From Erodium maritimum (taxonomy: Eukaryota; Streptophyta; Magnoliopsida; Geraniales; Geraniaceae), in NCBI GenBank assembly GCA_963921825.1, contig OY997592.1:18975432-19039431 (forward strand): a stretch of DNA of 64,000 bases, in the 5' to 3' direction. The first letter of the stretch is position 1; every line of letters begins with the position of its first letter. A program made the translations under genes and the position numbers. This document shows, piece after piece, positions 23,404-34,979 of the stretch. The notes below the pieces were generated by a model, which searched no databases, was not told the origin of the DNA, and worked only from the letters and a program-made list of their open reading frames with translations.

Positions 23404-24714
23404 CTAATCATAGTGGTATAAGACATGACCCTCTGTTTCCCTCCTTCCACATTTACCACAGACTGAGTTCACTAGGACAAATCTTGCATACAAGTTGCTA
23501 TTTGTAGGCAGGGATCCCATCAAGATCTTCCAAGCTAAATGTTTGATTTTTAGTGGGACTCCTACTGCCCATAATCTCCTCCAAAAGTTATCTCGATCTT
23601 GGTCCCTCCACCGACCCTTAAACCTTTGGATCAACTTTTATGCATCATGGAGTATAAAATTCTTCTTGGATAGCCACTCTGTTCCATCTCTGCTCTCCCT
23701 CCAAAATACTATGGCTTATCTTGACCTCATTTCCCCCTACAAAAGGATTTAATACTCACCCAGTTAATGTCGGAAGCATTACATGACTTGCTACCAACGT
23801 CTGCAGCCCATTTCTAATACGTATAAAAGCCCCTTGACGTACCAATTCTTTGATGGACATTATGTTGACCCATATATAGCTACATCCTTACTTGGGTAAT
23901 ACTTGCAAAAAAATCATTTCCCAAAAATATTCGCTTGTAAAGTGCACGCTACCAAACTGTAAGGATGAGACAACAATCTTGATCCCTATTTTGCAGGAAG
24001 AGCTAAGTTAAAATCCTGTATTACCACATTTAATAGGACTTCCTTCCCAGGTTTACTCAGTAGGAGCTCGTCCCAGCCCCTAAGTCTGTTAACTATCTGT
24101 TCCTTGATGAATTTGAATTTGTTATATTTTCTTCTATCCAGAATCAACAGTAGACCTAAATATAACCCCGTATCTTCCACCTCGTTCTGTCGTTCATAAT
24201 TAAGTGCCCCATCACTGCATGTCTAGTTTTATCGGATATATTGGAGCTAAATAGTATCGATGACTTTGATGCATTGAATTTCTGTCCGGATGCATTCCCA
24301 CACTAATCGAACAACTCTTTCCATTCCAATGCCTCCTCTATCGTGGCCCTTAAAAAGAAAAAAAAACTATACTCGGCAAAGAAAATATGTGAAATAGAAG
24401 GTGCATTACGAGCGAACCTACCCCCTAAATCCACCCTTCTCGTTCTCGTTTCTCTATTAACCGAGAAAGAAATTCAATACAGATGATGATAGGTATGGCG
24501 ACAAGGGCTTACCTTGTCTTATACACCTCTTCGTTCGTAAAAGGACTTATTTTTCTCCCCTCCGCAACTATCCATAGTTCTTCCATTCAAACGTAGGTCA
24601 TAATCAAAGTAGCCCAAATCCATGTGAACCCCATTCGCTTGAGCACTTTCTCTAGGTAATCGCTTTCCACCTGGTCATATGCTTTACTAATGTCCACCTT
24701 CATAGCCATCATAT
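23404..24714 (-). pseudogene. L1-type LINE ORF2: end of RT and zf-RVT domain
   Basis: On the minus strand the RT block VDISKAYDQVESDYLEKVLK lies just before the copia insertion at 24,714. It is followed by the downstream RT block NRLRGWDELLLSKPGKEVLL (about 24,000-24,180) and the zf-RVT domain (LKIKHLAWKILMGSLPTN...CGKCG, 23,404-23,640). All parts have stops and frameshifts. It joins 33,543 once the copia element is removed. Confidence 0.88.
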
Positions 24715-26528
24715 TGTTGGTTTTTGTGCCCTAAGCCAATCGTGATTATGGACGGCATTATCATTTCATTAATACACCGACACTACTATTATCATTTGTG
24801 AAATGTTAATAGTGTGAATGATACTCTTTCTTAAGATCGTCGGGTTGAGGACCTGACAGTAAAACTCTTAGAAGTAATAGAGTATTATTCACTTGATCTC
24901 TGGTCTTACTGATATACTAAGACTAGTATGATGTTGGTTGATGATCACGTTTTACTGATCATACATATTGGATATGAAGTCAAATCATAGATGTCGTTTA
25001 GGGAAATGACATTGGATGACCCACTATGAGAATACTACATAGGAACTGTCATGAGTATTTCTCAGTACCGTAATATGACTTAAGTCCTCTGACCTTATAG
25101 TCATCATGATTTCTACATAGGTGGCTGTGTGCTTTGACACAGTTAAACGTTGTCTTTAACCGGGCAATTATAAAGGTTGTGATTGGGTGCATAAGTGTCT
25201 ATGTGAGAGATATGGTTGACTGATAAGGGATCTGTCACTCATATAAATATGAGAGATATCGTTTGGGCCCCTTGATAAGTGGGACTGCAGGAAAAAGCAT
25301 GGTCACGCGAATTGATAAAGAGTTATCACTGGCAATCTACTTAAAATCAAGATACAACGATCGAATAAAATAAGGATGACGGCCCTATGCCTTATTCGAT
25401 CGAGATATCGTTGACAGAAGGGTTAGCATATTAGCGGGTAAAGGTTAAGTCGGATTAACGATCATTATAAACGTTTGGGTAGTCATAATGCCTTGCTAGA
25501 GGCCAACTATGACATGTGGACGAAACGAGGATTTCGGGCCCACTGCCAACACGTGTTATGAACCTACAGGGTCGCACACAACAACGAGCCCAAAATCGAA
25601 TTGGACTTATGAAGTCCCTCAAGTGAATATAATAATATATTATATATGATATAATATTTATTTATTCATTAACTCGTTTTTCGAATTACCAATATAATAA
25701 AGATTATGTTGGGCAATTAAAATGCAAAAATGACGCTTGAATTTTTGAAATCCAAAGAGGGTATTTTTGCATGAGCACTACTCCTAAAATGAGACACTTG
25801 TCATAAAAGAAAGTCCAAGAGTTGGACTTGCTTGAAATGACTTGGTGGAGTCATGTTTAGGAATAGTAAGCATGCAAAACCTAAGTGAGACACTTGTCCA
25901 AGTTGGAAGTCCAAGTGTTGGGTTTTTCCAAATAAAATAAGTGTGGTCATGTTGGGTTATATAAGCATGCAAGAGAGGGAAGAAAAATCAGATTTTTCAT
26001 TGTGTTGAGAATGGTTCTCAAAGGGTAGAGAGAGAAAGAGAGGAAGAAGTGTTCTTCCTTTGTGCTAGCACACAAGCGATTTGGGATATCTTGTTGGTGT
26101 GGATACCGGTAGAGGACGGATCCTTTTGGAAACGTCTCAACTCACACTTAATCCATCAAACCTATTTGCTTCGAGTGTTCTTGGTTTGCAAGAAGAAGAG
26201 AAAAATCTGCCCAGATTCTGTCCGACCAGCCACTGTAAAGTGCTCGATCGGAGGTTCATCCAAGGTCCGATCGTGCTGATTTTTGGGGTGAACATTCTAC
26301 ACATATTGGCCTTCAATCTGACCGGAGGGATTTTCATTCCAACGGTTCGTTGCTGAGTTATACGATCTTCAAGTTGGTCCCTGTCTCGAACCAAGCTGAA
26401 AAATTGGAAGAGGTAATTTCTCCTTTAATTTTTGTTTGTCGGTTTACTCGGAACTACATGGATCCTGAGGCTATTCTAGGGAAAAAAAATTTATTTTCCG
26501 TTGTGCTTTGCTCCCTAGAATTCCAACA
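24715..26528 (+). repeat. 5' LTR of copia element
   Basis: 1,814 bp from TGTTGGTTTTTGTGCC to GAATTCCAACA. A TATATAAGCATGC segment near 25,960 could be the TATA region. It closely matches 31,711-33,537; the short frames around 26,050-26,400 have twins in the other LTR and are not genes. Confidence 0.93.
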
Positions 26529-26530
26529 TT

Positions 26531-26542
26531 TGTATCAGAGCC
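26531..26542 (+). promoter_or_regulatory. Primer-binding site, mutated initiator tRNA-Met type
   Basis: TGTATCAGAGCC two bases after the LTR. It matches the usual TGGTATCAGAGCC except for one lost G. Confidence 0.75.
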
Positions 26543-26819
26543 TCTTGTAATTCGTTTAAACCGACCATGCATGCTTGATTGTTGTTTGAGCTTTCATGTT
26601 TAAGAGGTTTTTGTTGTTGCACGTTGATGCATGTTTGATTGTAGGCTGAATTTGCGTGATTTAGACATGTTGGATAATAGGATTATACAACATGTGTTAT
26701 AGTTGTGAACTATGATTATGCAAATTAGTTTTTCTAATGGGGAGCACGGTTATGAACCGTGAAAATAATCTATTGAGAACGGATAATTGATTTCATAATG
26801 TGATTATGAAATGTTGAAG

Positions 26820-26940
26820 GTGCTAGTAGCACGCATGCATGAGTACTAGTAGCATATTTTGCAAGTGCTAGTAGCATGCATGCATAAGTGCTAGTATCAT
26901 CTTAGTTCAAGTGATGATAGCATCCTTTTGGGGGCACTAA
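26820..26940. repeat. GTGCTAGTAGCATGCATGC tandem repeat in leader
   Basis: Four to five imperfect units of about 30 bp, each with CTAGTAGCA and an often palindromic GCATGC. Confidence 0.75.
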
Positions 26941-27659
26941 TACTTTGTAATACTATGTTATGAACATATGGTTTAATTCACAATATGATTGTGATTTGTT
27001 AATGGAATTGTGGTTATTCGAGTTGTTTTAAAACAAGTTCGAATATCATAAAATCCAATGGTTCGATTGATTCCAATGAGGTTTTTCTTTGGCAATTCAA
27101 ATGCCTTAGTGAAAAATTCTCCGAACCCCTTCACCCCGTTAGAGGCGCTACAATTATCATTGAATAAATTGTTTACTTTAAGGTGTGTTGCTTGATGCAT
27201 GGTGCATAGCATAGCCCATCCCGACCAATTTTGCTTGCTTTAATTTTATTTGGGTTTGTAATTTAAATACGGCCTGCGTGTCGTTATTTTTATTGTAATA
27301 AGTTCTTTGTAACAAGAGAAGCCCAAGACGGTGTTTTTCAAGAGAAGCAATTTTGAAGGAAGGTCAAAAGGAAAAGTGGGAGGTGGAACTCAAAGACGGA
27401 GGTTCAAGATGAAGAGTTCTCTTGAAGGCTTGTTTTTGTTTCACCCCTAGGATTGACCTTTGGTCTTCATATGGGCTTATGAAGATCAACTTAGTAATGG
27501 GCTATGCTATGACACGTTTACTTTTATGCTTATGCATGGTATTGCATGACGTATTTATTGTTAAAGTGCTTAGACCGTTTGTATATGATACAATAAGGAA
27601 AAATCAACCCTCAACTAAATATTAAGTCGGTGAGATGCCTTCCATATTTGTCCACCTAT

Positions 27660-27945
27660 CGAAGCTTAGATCTATGTGTAGGTTATGCCTACGTGTGGTG
27701 CACATAGTTCTCTGAGTTAGATAGGATGGATTAAGCACTTATCCAACCTTAGAACATTGTGTGTAGGTTATGCCTACGCGTGGTGCACATAATTGTCTAA
27801 GATTGGATGGATGAAACTTTAAATTGCTATGTGTAGGTTATGCCTACGGGTGGTGCACATAGTCGTTTAAGTTTGATGGAAAGGAGTGAACTTTAGGTTG
27901 CTATGTGTAGGTTACGCCTACGCTGTGGTGCACATAGTAATCGAG
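27660..27945. repeat. Approximately 75-bp tandem repeat in leader
   Basis: Four units share CTATGTGTAGGTTATGCCTA followed by GTGGTGCACATAGT (starting near 27,671, 27,758, 27,830 and 27,901). Each unit contains the small inverted repeat GTAGGTTATGCCTAC. Confidence 0.85.
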
Positions 27946-28244
27946 GTTGCATATCCGGATATGGTTGTACTTTTCTAGGTTATCAAAACGGTTTTGGACC
28001 TAGGGCATCAGATAGAATTTGTGCCAACACATATGATGTGTTTATTCTATCCAAGAGTTGCATAGTGATGCAATTGGTAAAGAGTTACCTACCTAATTAG
28101 TATCGCTTGGGGCGATTAAGCCCACGCTTACTCCAAGTGGTATTCAATATGGATCTTGGCTTTTAATGTATCATGAAGATACAACAAAGGGTTGATTGTT
28201 GTATATTCGTATTAATGACTTTGCATATCTATCTGTTGTAGATC

Positions 28245-29143
28245 ATGTCTTCAAACAATTCACATAATTTATCGATACGATCGATCCTTGAGAAGGATAA
28301 GCTCAATGGGACAAATTTTCTGGATTGGGCCAGAAACCTGAGAATTGTTCTCAGGCAAGAAAGAAAAGAGTATATATCCTGGATGAGCCAGTTCCTGAGG
28401 AACCAGCCTCGAATGCTTCGAAATCCATTAGAGATGGTTGGACCAAGCATTTTAATGACTCAGTTGATGTCACTTGTATAATGCTTGGTTCCATGGAGGC
28501 TAATCTCCAGAAGCAAATGATGGAGGAGGATGCGTATGACATGATGGTTCAACTCAAGGAAATGTTCCAAGAGAAGGCTAGGATTGAAAGGATTAATACT
28601 GTCAAGAACCTCATGTCATGCAAGATGCCTGCTGGGAAGGGTGTTAGCCCTCATGTGCTTAAGATGAAGGGTTTTATTGAGCATCTTGAGAGACTCGGTT
28701 TCAAGTTAGAACCGGAGTTGGCTACAGATATTCTCCTCCAGTCACTTCCTGATGAATTTCATGGTTTCATTATGAACTTCTATATGCATAACATGATCAA
28801 GACCATCTCAGAGTTGCATGGGATGCTTCAAACTGCTGAGAAGAACATCCAAGGTAATACCAAGGATGTTCTGATGGTTAAGAGAGGAACCGAGTACAAA
28901 AGGAAATGGGTAGGGAAAGGAAAGGGTCTTGTGGCTCCTATGGGTTTAAGGCCCATGTCAAAGCCAAGGCCCGAGTACACTCAATTTCCAGCCCCAAAAG
29001 ACTCGGTTTTCCATTACTGCAATGAGGTTGGTCATTGGAAGAGGAACTGCAAGAAATATAAAGATGATTTGAAGAAGAACAAGGGTAGTGTACCCAGCTC
29101 TTCAGGTATTCATGTTATAGAAATAAATGCATCTACGTTTTGA
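28245..29143 (+). pseudogene. Copia gag (frameshifted)
   Basis: Begins MSSNNSHNLSIRSILEKDKL with the GTNFLDWARNLRIVLR block of copia gag. The frame shifts near 28,372 and continues to 29,143 with VKNLMSCKMPAGKGVSPHVL and ILLQSLPDEFHGFIMNF. The zinc knuckle lacks its first cysteine (FHYCNEVGHWKRNC). Gag would coat the element RNA. The shift and missing cysteine suggest it is dead. Confidence 0.88.
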
Positions 29144-29573
29144 TTCTTGGATATTGGATATTGGATCCGAATCCCACATTTGTATAAATGTGCAGGGACT
29201 CAAAAGTAAGAGGGCATTGAAGGAAGGCGTGGTGGACCTACGAATTGGGGATGACCATGGAGTCATTGACTTAGCTGTGGGGACATACGAGTTGACCTTG
29301 CCTAGTGGGCTTGTTTTGCATTTTGAACAATGTTATCATGTACCTACGTTTTGTAGGAGTATCGTCTCCATTTCGTGTTTGGACAAAGAAGACTATAAGT
29401 TTGCTATTGAGAATAGTAATTTTAGTCTTTCTCATGATAACGTTCATCATGCAAATGCTTCTCGAGTTAGAGGTCTTTATGTTTTGAACATAGAAGACTC
29501 TAATGAGAAGTCCTTCTATAACATTGATACAAGAGGGTTTAAGTCTGATGAGACAAACCATATATTCCTCTAG
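29127..29573 (+). pseudogene. Copia protease and GAG-pre-integrase remnant
   Basis: The active-site segment reads WILDIGSESHIC, where DTG or DSG is expected, so the catalytic motif is altered. Downstream is LRIGDDHGVIDLAVGTYELT and a conserved GLYVLN block, then a stop at 29,573 before the zinc-binding histidines (HCRLIHVNKKR). Confidence 0.8.
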
Positions 29574-30613
29574 CACTGTCGCTTGATTCATGTAAATAAG
29601 AAACGCGTATCAAAACTCCAATTCCATGCACTTTTTGGATTCTTTTATGAATCATTTGAAACGTGCAAATCTTATTTAATGGACAAGATGACAAAGACAC
29701 ATTTTTTCTGAAACGGTGAGAGAGCTAGTGGCTTATTGGGGATTATACATTGGATGTATGTGGTCCAATAAGTGCAACTATTAGAGGAGGATTTGGGTAC
29801 TTCATAACAAATCGGAATTTTTGAAGGGTTCAAAATTTTCAAGAATGAAGTAAAAAATCAACTTGGTCAACATATTAAGGCACTACGATATGATCGAAGT
29901 AGTGAATATTTGAGCTAAGAGTTAGTAGATCATCTGAAAGATTGTGAGATCATTTCTCAACTAACTTCCCCGGGAATACCACATTGGAATGGTGTGTATG
30001 AATGGAGGAATCGAATCCTATTAGATATGGTTCGGTCTATGATGAGTAACATTGCTCCCAATCTCATTTTGGAGATATGCTTTGGAAACTACTACATTCG
30101 TCTTGAACAGAGTACCACCAAAGACAGTAGATAAGACACCATATGAGATATGGACAGGAAAGGTTCCTGATTTGTCTTTTCTAAAGATATGGGGATGTGT
30201 AACTTATGTGAAGCGTCTAATGACGAATAAGTTAGCCCCAAATCAGAGAAGTTCCTCTTTGTAGGATATCCTAAGGAAACTAAAGAATATTACTTCTACA
30301 ACGCTACGGAGAACAAAGTGTTTGTTGCTCGGGGTGGAGTAGTTTGGAAATAGAGTTTATTTCCAAAGGAAACAGTGGGAGGATTTTTGAACTTAAAGAA
30401 GTTACAAACCCACAAAGTAGCGTTGTGCCTAAAATGGTTACTCAAGTACATGAACAAGAGAATGTAGTACCTGAGGTTGTACCACAAGTACAAAGGAGAT
30501 CTGATAGGACGCGTCAAGCCCCTATCAGATATGGGTTTCTCAGTTCAGAGATTAATGACGTGATAGATGTGGATCAAGTTGAATCCACATTCTATCAAGA
30601 GACCATTGACTAG
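29574..30613 (+). pseudogene. Copia integrase remnants
   Basis: The catalytic core (29,700-30,050) is heavily shifted; short blocks such as LTSPGIPHWNGVYEWRN (about 29,965) can still be placed. The C-terminal part is clearer at 30,052-30,264 (FVLNRVPPKTVDKTPYEIW). 30,344-30,613 is the linker to RT (RRSDRTRQAPIRYGF). Confidence 0.75.
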
Positions 30614-31670
30614 CTGCAGAAATCCATTCATGGATTAAAGCAGGCTCGTCAAAGTTGGAATCTTTGTTTTGATGAATAAGTCAAAGGGATTGACTTCATC
30701 AAGTACAAAGATGGGCCTTGTGTGTACAAGAAGGTTAGTGGGAGCGAGATCGTATTTTTAGTGCTGTATGTAGATGACATACTGGTCATTGAAAATGACA
30801 TCCCTATCTAGGGCAATGTTTTTCAATGAAGGACCTAGGCGAAGCTGCCTATGGTATCAAAATCTATGGAGATAAATCTAGAAAGCTTCTGGGCCTAAGT
30901 CAGAGCACTTACATTGACAAAGTGTTGTCAAGGTTTAGTATGCAAGACTCTAAAAGAGGGTTTTTGCCAATGTCTCATGGCATTAGTCTCAGCAAGACTC
31001 AGTGTCTTATGACACTTGATGAGCAGGACCGCATGAGTAAAATCCCATATGCATCTGATATTGGGTTTATCTTATATGCGATGTTGTGTACTAAACACGA
31101 TATCTCGTATGCATTAAATACAACGAGTAGATACCAGGAAGGTCCATGTGAAGGTCACTGGACGACAACTAAAGGATCCTTAAGTACTTGAGAAGGACTG
31201 AGGATGCCTTTAAGCTGTATGGCGGTCAGAAAAGTGAACTAGCTGTAAAGAGTTGCATAGATTCTAGCTTCCAGACCGACATAGATGATTTGAAATCATA
31301 GTCTGGTCATGTGTTTTTGTTTGAATGAAGGTGAGTTCAGCTTAAGAAGCTCGGAGCTGAACACGGTTGCTACAACAGAAGACGAGTAGTTAGCTGCATT
31401 GGATGCAGCTAAAAAAAGTGTTTGGATCCGGCTTGGGAATCATCCCTAGTATATCAGATCCGGTAAACATGTATTGTGATAACTATGGGGCGATAGCACA
31501 GGCCAAGGAGCCTAGATCGCACCAGAAATCCAAACATATCCTAAGTCGTTACCATCTCATTGAGAGAGGAAACGCTAAGATATGCAAAGTACCTACAAAT
31601 GATAATGTGGCTGATCATATAACCAAGGCGCTTCCACACCTTGACATGAGTGTCATGTCAGGTCAATAGG
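30614..31670 (+). pseudogene. Copia RT (N-terminal half lost) and RNase H
   Basis: The RT starts abruptly at KSIHGLKQARQSWN, so the N-terminal fingers and first catalytic aspartate are missing. YVDDILVIENDI (about 30,769) is the remaining catalytic box, followed by a stop and then MKDLGEAAYGIKIYGDKSRK (30,826 on). RNase H parts continue to 31,670, ending with MYCDNYGAIAQAKEPRSHQK and DNVADHITKALP. The deletion removes any chance of autonomous function. Confidence 0.85.
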
Positions 31671-31700
31671 CATTACTTGTAATGTCGATTGGACCTAGTG

Positions 31701-31710
31701 CAAGTGGGAG
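31701..31710 (+). promoter_or_regulatory. Polypurine tract of copia element
   Basis: CAAGTGGGAG directly precedes the TG of the 3' LTR. Confidence 0.75.
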
Positions 31711-33537
31711 TGTTGGTTTTTGTGCCCTAGGCCAATCGTGATTATGGACGGCATTATCATTTCATTAATACACCAGCACTACTATTATCATTTTTGAAAT
31801 GTTAATAGTGTGAATGATACTCTTTCTTAAGATCGTCGGGTTGAGGACCTGACAGTAAAACTCTTAGAAGTAATAGAGTATTATTCACTTGATCCCTGGT
31901 CTTACTGATATACTAAGACTAGTATGATTTTGGCTGATGATCACGTTTTACTGATCATACATATTGGATATGAAGTCAAATCATAGATGTCATTTAGGGA
32001 AATGACATGGGATGACCCACTATGAGAATACTACATAGGAACTGTCATGAGTATTTCTCAGTACCGTAATATGACTTAAGTCCTCTGACCTTATAGTCAT
32101 CATGATTTCTACATAGGTGGCTGTGTGCTTTGACACAGTTAAACGTTGTCTTTAACCGGGCAATTATAAAGGTTGTGATTGGGTGCATAAGTGTCTATGT
32201 GAGAGATATGGTTGACTGATAAGGGATCTGTCACTCATATAAATATGAGAGATATCGTTTGGGCCCCTTGATAAGTGGGACTGCAGGAAAAAGCATGGCC
32301 ATGCGAATTGATAAAGAGTTATCACTGGCAATCTACTTAAGATCAAGAAACAGTGATCGAATAAAATAAGGATGACGGCCCTATGCCTTATTCGATCGAG
32401 ATATCGTTGACATAAGGGTTAGCATATTAACGGGTAAAGGTTAAGTCAGATTAACGATCATCATAAACGTTTGGGTAGTCATAATGCATTGCTAAAGGCC
32501 AATTATGACATGTGGACGAAACGAGGATTTCGGGCCCACTGCCAACACGTGTTATGAGCCTACAGGGTCGCACACAACAACGAGCCCAAAATCGAATTGG
32601 ACTTATGAAGTCCCTCAAGTGAATATAATAATATATTATATATGATATAATATTTATTTATTCATTAACTCGTTTTTCGAATTACCAATATAATAAAGAT
32701 TATGTTGGGCAATTAAAATGCAAAAATGACGCTTGAATTTTTGAAATCCAAAGAGGATATTTTTGCATGAGCACTACTCCTAAAATGAGACACTTGTCAT
32801 AAAAGAAAGTCCAAGAGTTGGACTTGCTTGAAATGACTTAGTGGAGTCATGTTTAGGAATAGTAAGTATGCAAAACCTAAGTGAGACACTTGTCCAAGTT
32901 GGAAGTCCAAGTGTTGGGTCTTCCAAATAAAATAAGTGTGGTAATGTTGGGTTATATAAGCATGCACGAGAGGGAAGAAAAATCAGATTTTTCATTGTGT
33001 TGAGAATGGTTCTCAAAGGGTAGAGAGAGAAACGAGTTAGAGAGAAAGAGAGGAAGAAGTGTTCTTCCTTTGTGCTAGCACACAAGCGATTTGGGATATC
33101 TTGTTGGTGTGGATACCGGTCCAGGACGGATCGTTTTGGAAACGTCTCAACTCACACTTAGTCCATCAAACCTATTTGCTTCGAGTGTTCTTGGTTTGCA
33201 AGAAGAAGAGAAAAATCTGCCCAGATTCTGTCCGACCAGCCACTGTAAAGTGCTCGATCGGAGGTTCATCCGAGGTCCGATCGTGCTGATTTTTGGGGTG
33301 AACGTTCTACACATATTTTCCTTCAATCTGACCGGAGGGATTTTCATTCCAACGGTTCATTGATGAGTTATACAATCTGCAGGTTGGTCCCTGTCTCGAA
33401 CCAAGCTGAAAAATTGGAAGAGGTAATCTCTCCTTTAATTTTGTTTGTCGGTTTACTCGGAATTACATGGATCCTGAGGCTATTCTAGGGAAAAAAATTT
33501 TATTTTCCGCTGTGCTTTGCTCCCTAGAATTCCAACA
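31711..33537 (+). repeat. 3' LTR of copia element
   Basis: 1,827 bp, nearly identical to 24,715-26,528. One visible difference is an extra AGAGAGAAACGAGTT-type segment near 33,030. It ends GAATTCCAACA and is followed by CATAT. Confidence 0.93.
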
Positions 33538-33542
33538 CATAT

Positions 33543-34979
33543 CATGCGTCCCGTTGTTTCTTCCCTGTAAATGATGCAAGACTTCACCTTACAAAATAAT
33601 GTTGTCAGTTACTAGTCTGGCTTTCATGAAAGCACTTTTGGATTCCAAGTTGACCTTCTATAGCAGACCTTTCATCCTATTTATGATGAGTTTCGTTACC
33701 AATGTATATTGCACGTTACAGAGGTCAATAGGTCTGGACTCATTCACTCTTTCCAGACTCTAAAATTTTGGTATTAACACAACATTTGTATCATTCAAAC
33801 CCTTCGATACATGCCCCTCCCGAAGCACCCTCTTAACCATCTCTCTAATGTCCTTACCCACCAACACTTCAACAGTGTTGGTAAAAAGCGGGATTAAAGC
33901 CATTTGGGACTGGGGATTTTAGTGCTTCCATACTAACAGCGCTCTTGTGACCCCTCTTGCTTCACCGGTCTCATCAATAACTCGTTGTCCTCCTACGTGA
34001 TTGAATGTGGGATAAGATCGCTGACTACACCCGTTCCCGCCTTACTTAGTTTAAAAATATCATTACCTCTTCGAGCCCCGCTTCCCACTTCACCTACATC
34101 CTTTCAGAGTTCCGGACTCTTACAATTTTTTTCCTTCTTCTTCGAGAAGAAGCTTTGGCATGAAAGTATTTAGTTTTTACATGTCTCTCTGCTAACTAGA
34201 ACTGTTTATCTCATTGTTTCCAAGCTACGTTCTTTCGTCATAGTAACTCGTTCTTCCTTCCTCTCAACTATTGAATACGTATCCCTCACTCTACATTCCA
34301 AAGGCCTATCAACTTATTCATCTCCTCCTAACATTCTTTAATAAGCTTGTCTGTATTTCCATACTACGTCCTAGACCAATAAACCAATTCCCGCCCTACT
34401 AGTTTTCATTTGTCCTCAATAGTTTTGTTTCTATTCCTTTCCCATACCTCATGTACTTGATCGTCACACCCAACGACTCTAATCCAATCCTGCTCAAACC
34501 AGAATTCCCTCCGCATCCGTCAGAACTGTTCTATTTTGTCGTAGCAGAAAATGGGCGCGTGATAAGAAGGTGAGAGGTCTTCGTGAACTAATCGTGAATC
34601 CAACATTCTGATTACCAAGGCTTCATTATCCGCAACCCTCTCAAGTTGAGCTTTCATTCCATCGTGTTCATGCATCCCCTTCTCCCACATATATCGGTTC
34701 TCTTCAATAGCCATGTCCCTCAGGCCACAATCCTCCATCACCTCCTAAAAACACAACACTGGAGAGGCTGGATAAGGATTAACTCCCCTAATATCCTCAT
34801 TGCCCATAACATTATCGTAGTCTCCGATCAACAACCACGATCACTCATCTTGGTCGGCTAGACTTCTCATAAGGTCCCAAGTTTTGGTCCTCCTTTCCCT
34901 TCTAGGCTCCCCATAAATCCCCATCACTCGAAGCTCTGACATGTGCTCCTAGCCAAGGCACTAAACCACACTCCTAAGG
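33543..34979 (-). pseudogene. L1-type LINE ORF2: endonuclease and N-terminal RT
   Basis: On the minus strand the endonuclease part reads LIGDYDNVMGNEDIRGVNP (about 34,790-34,850), then EDCGLRDMAIEENRYMWEKG. Further on are the RT blocks ALIPLFTNTVEVLVGKDI, VVLIPKFWSLERVNESRPI and VNLESKSAFMKARLVTDN. In a working L1 these would nick target DNA and copy the RNA. The frame is broken in many places. It continues at 24,714 (downstream) and 37,796 (upstream). Confidence 0.88.

Larger units (their letters stand above)
24715..33537 (+). mobile_element. Ty1/copia retrotransposon with 1.8-kb LTRs (defective)
   Basis: An 8.8-kb plus-strand element inserted in the LINE RT domain, flanked by CATAT at 24,710-24,714 and 33,538-33,542. 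Order: LTR, primer site, long leader with repeats, gag, protease, integrase remnants, a short RT remnant, RNase H, LTR. Integrase before RT identifies copia. Much of integrase and the N-terminal half of RT is lost, so it cannot move on its own. Its LTRs are related to the solo LTR at 42,444-44,131. Confidence 0.92.

Noticed and set aside
26049-26394. Short frames in both strands, repeated at 33,059-33,363
   Set aside because: They are in the two LTRs of the copia element and recur because the LTRs are copies.
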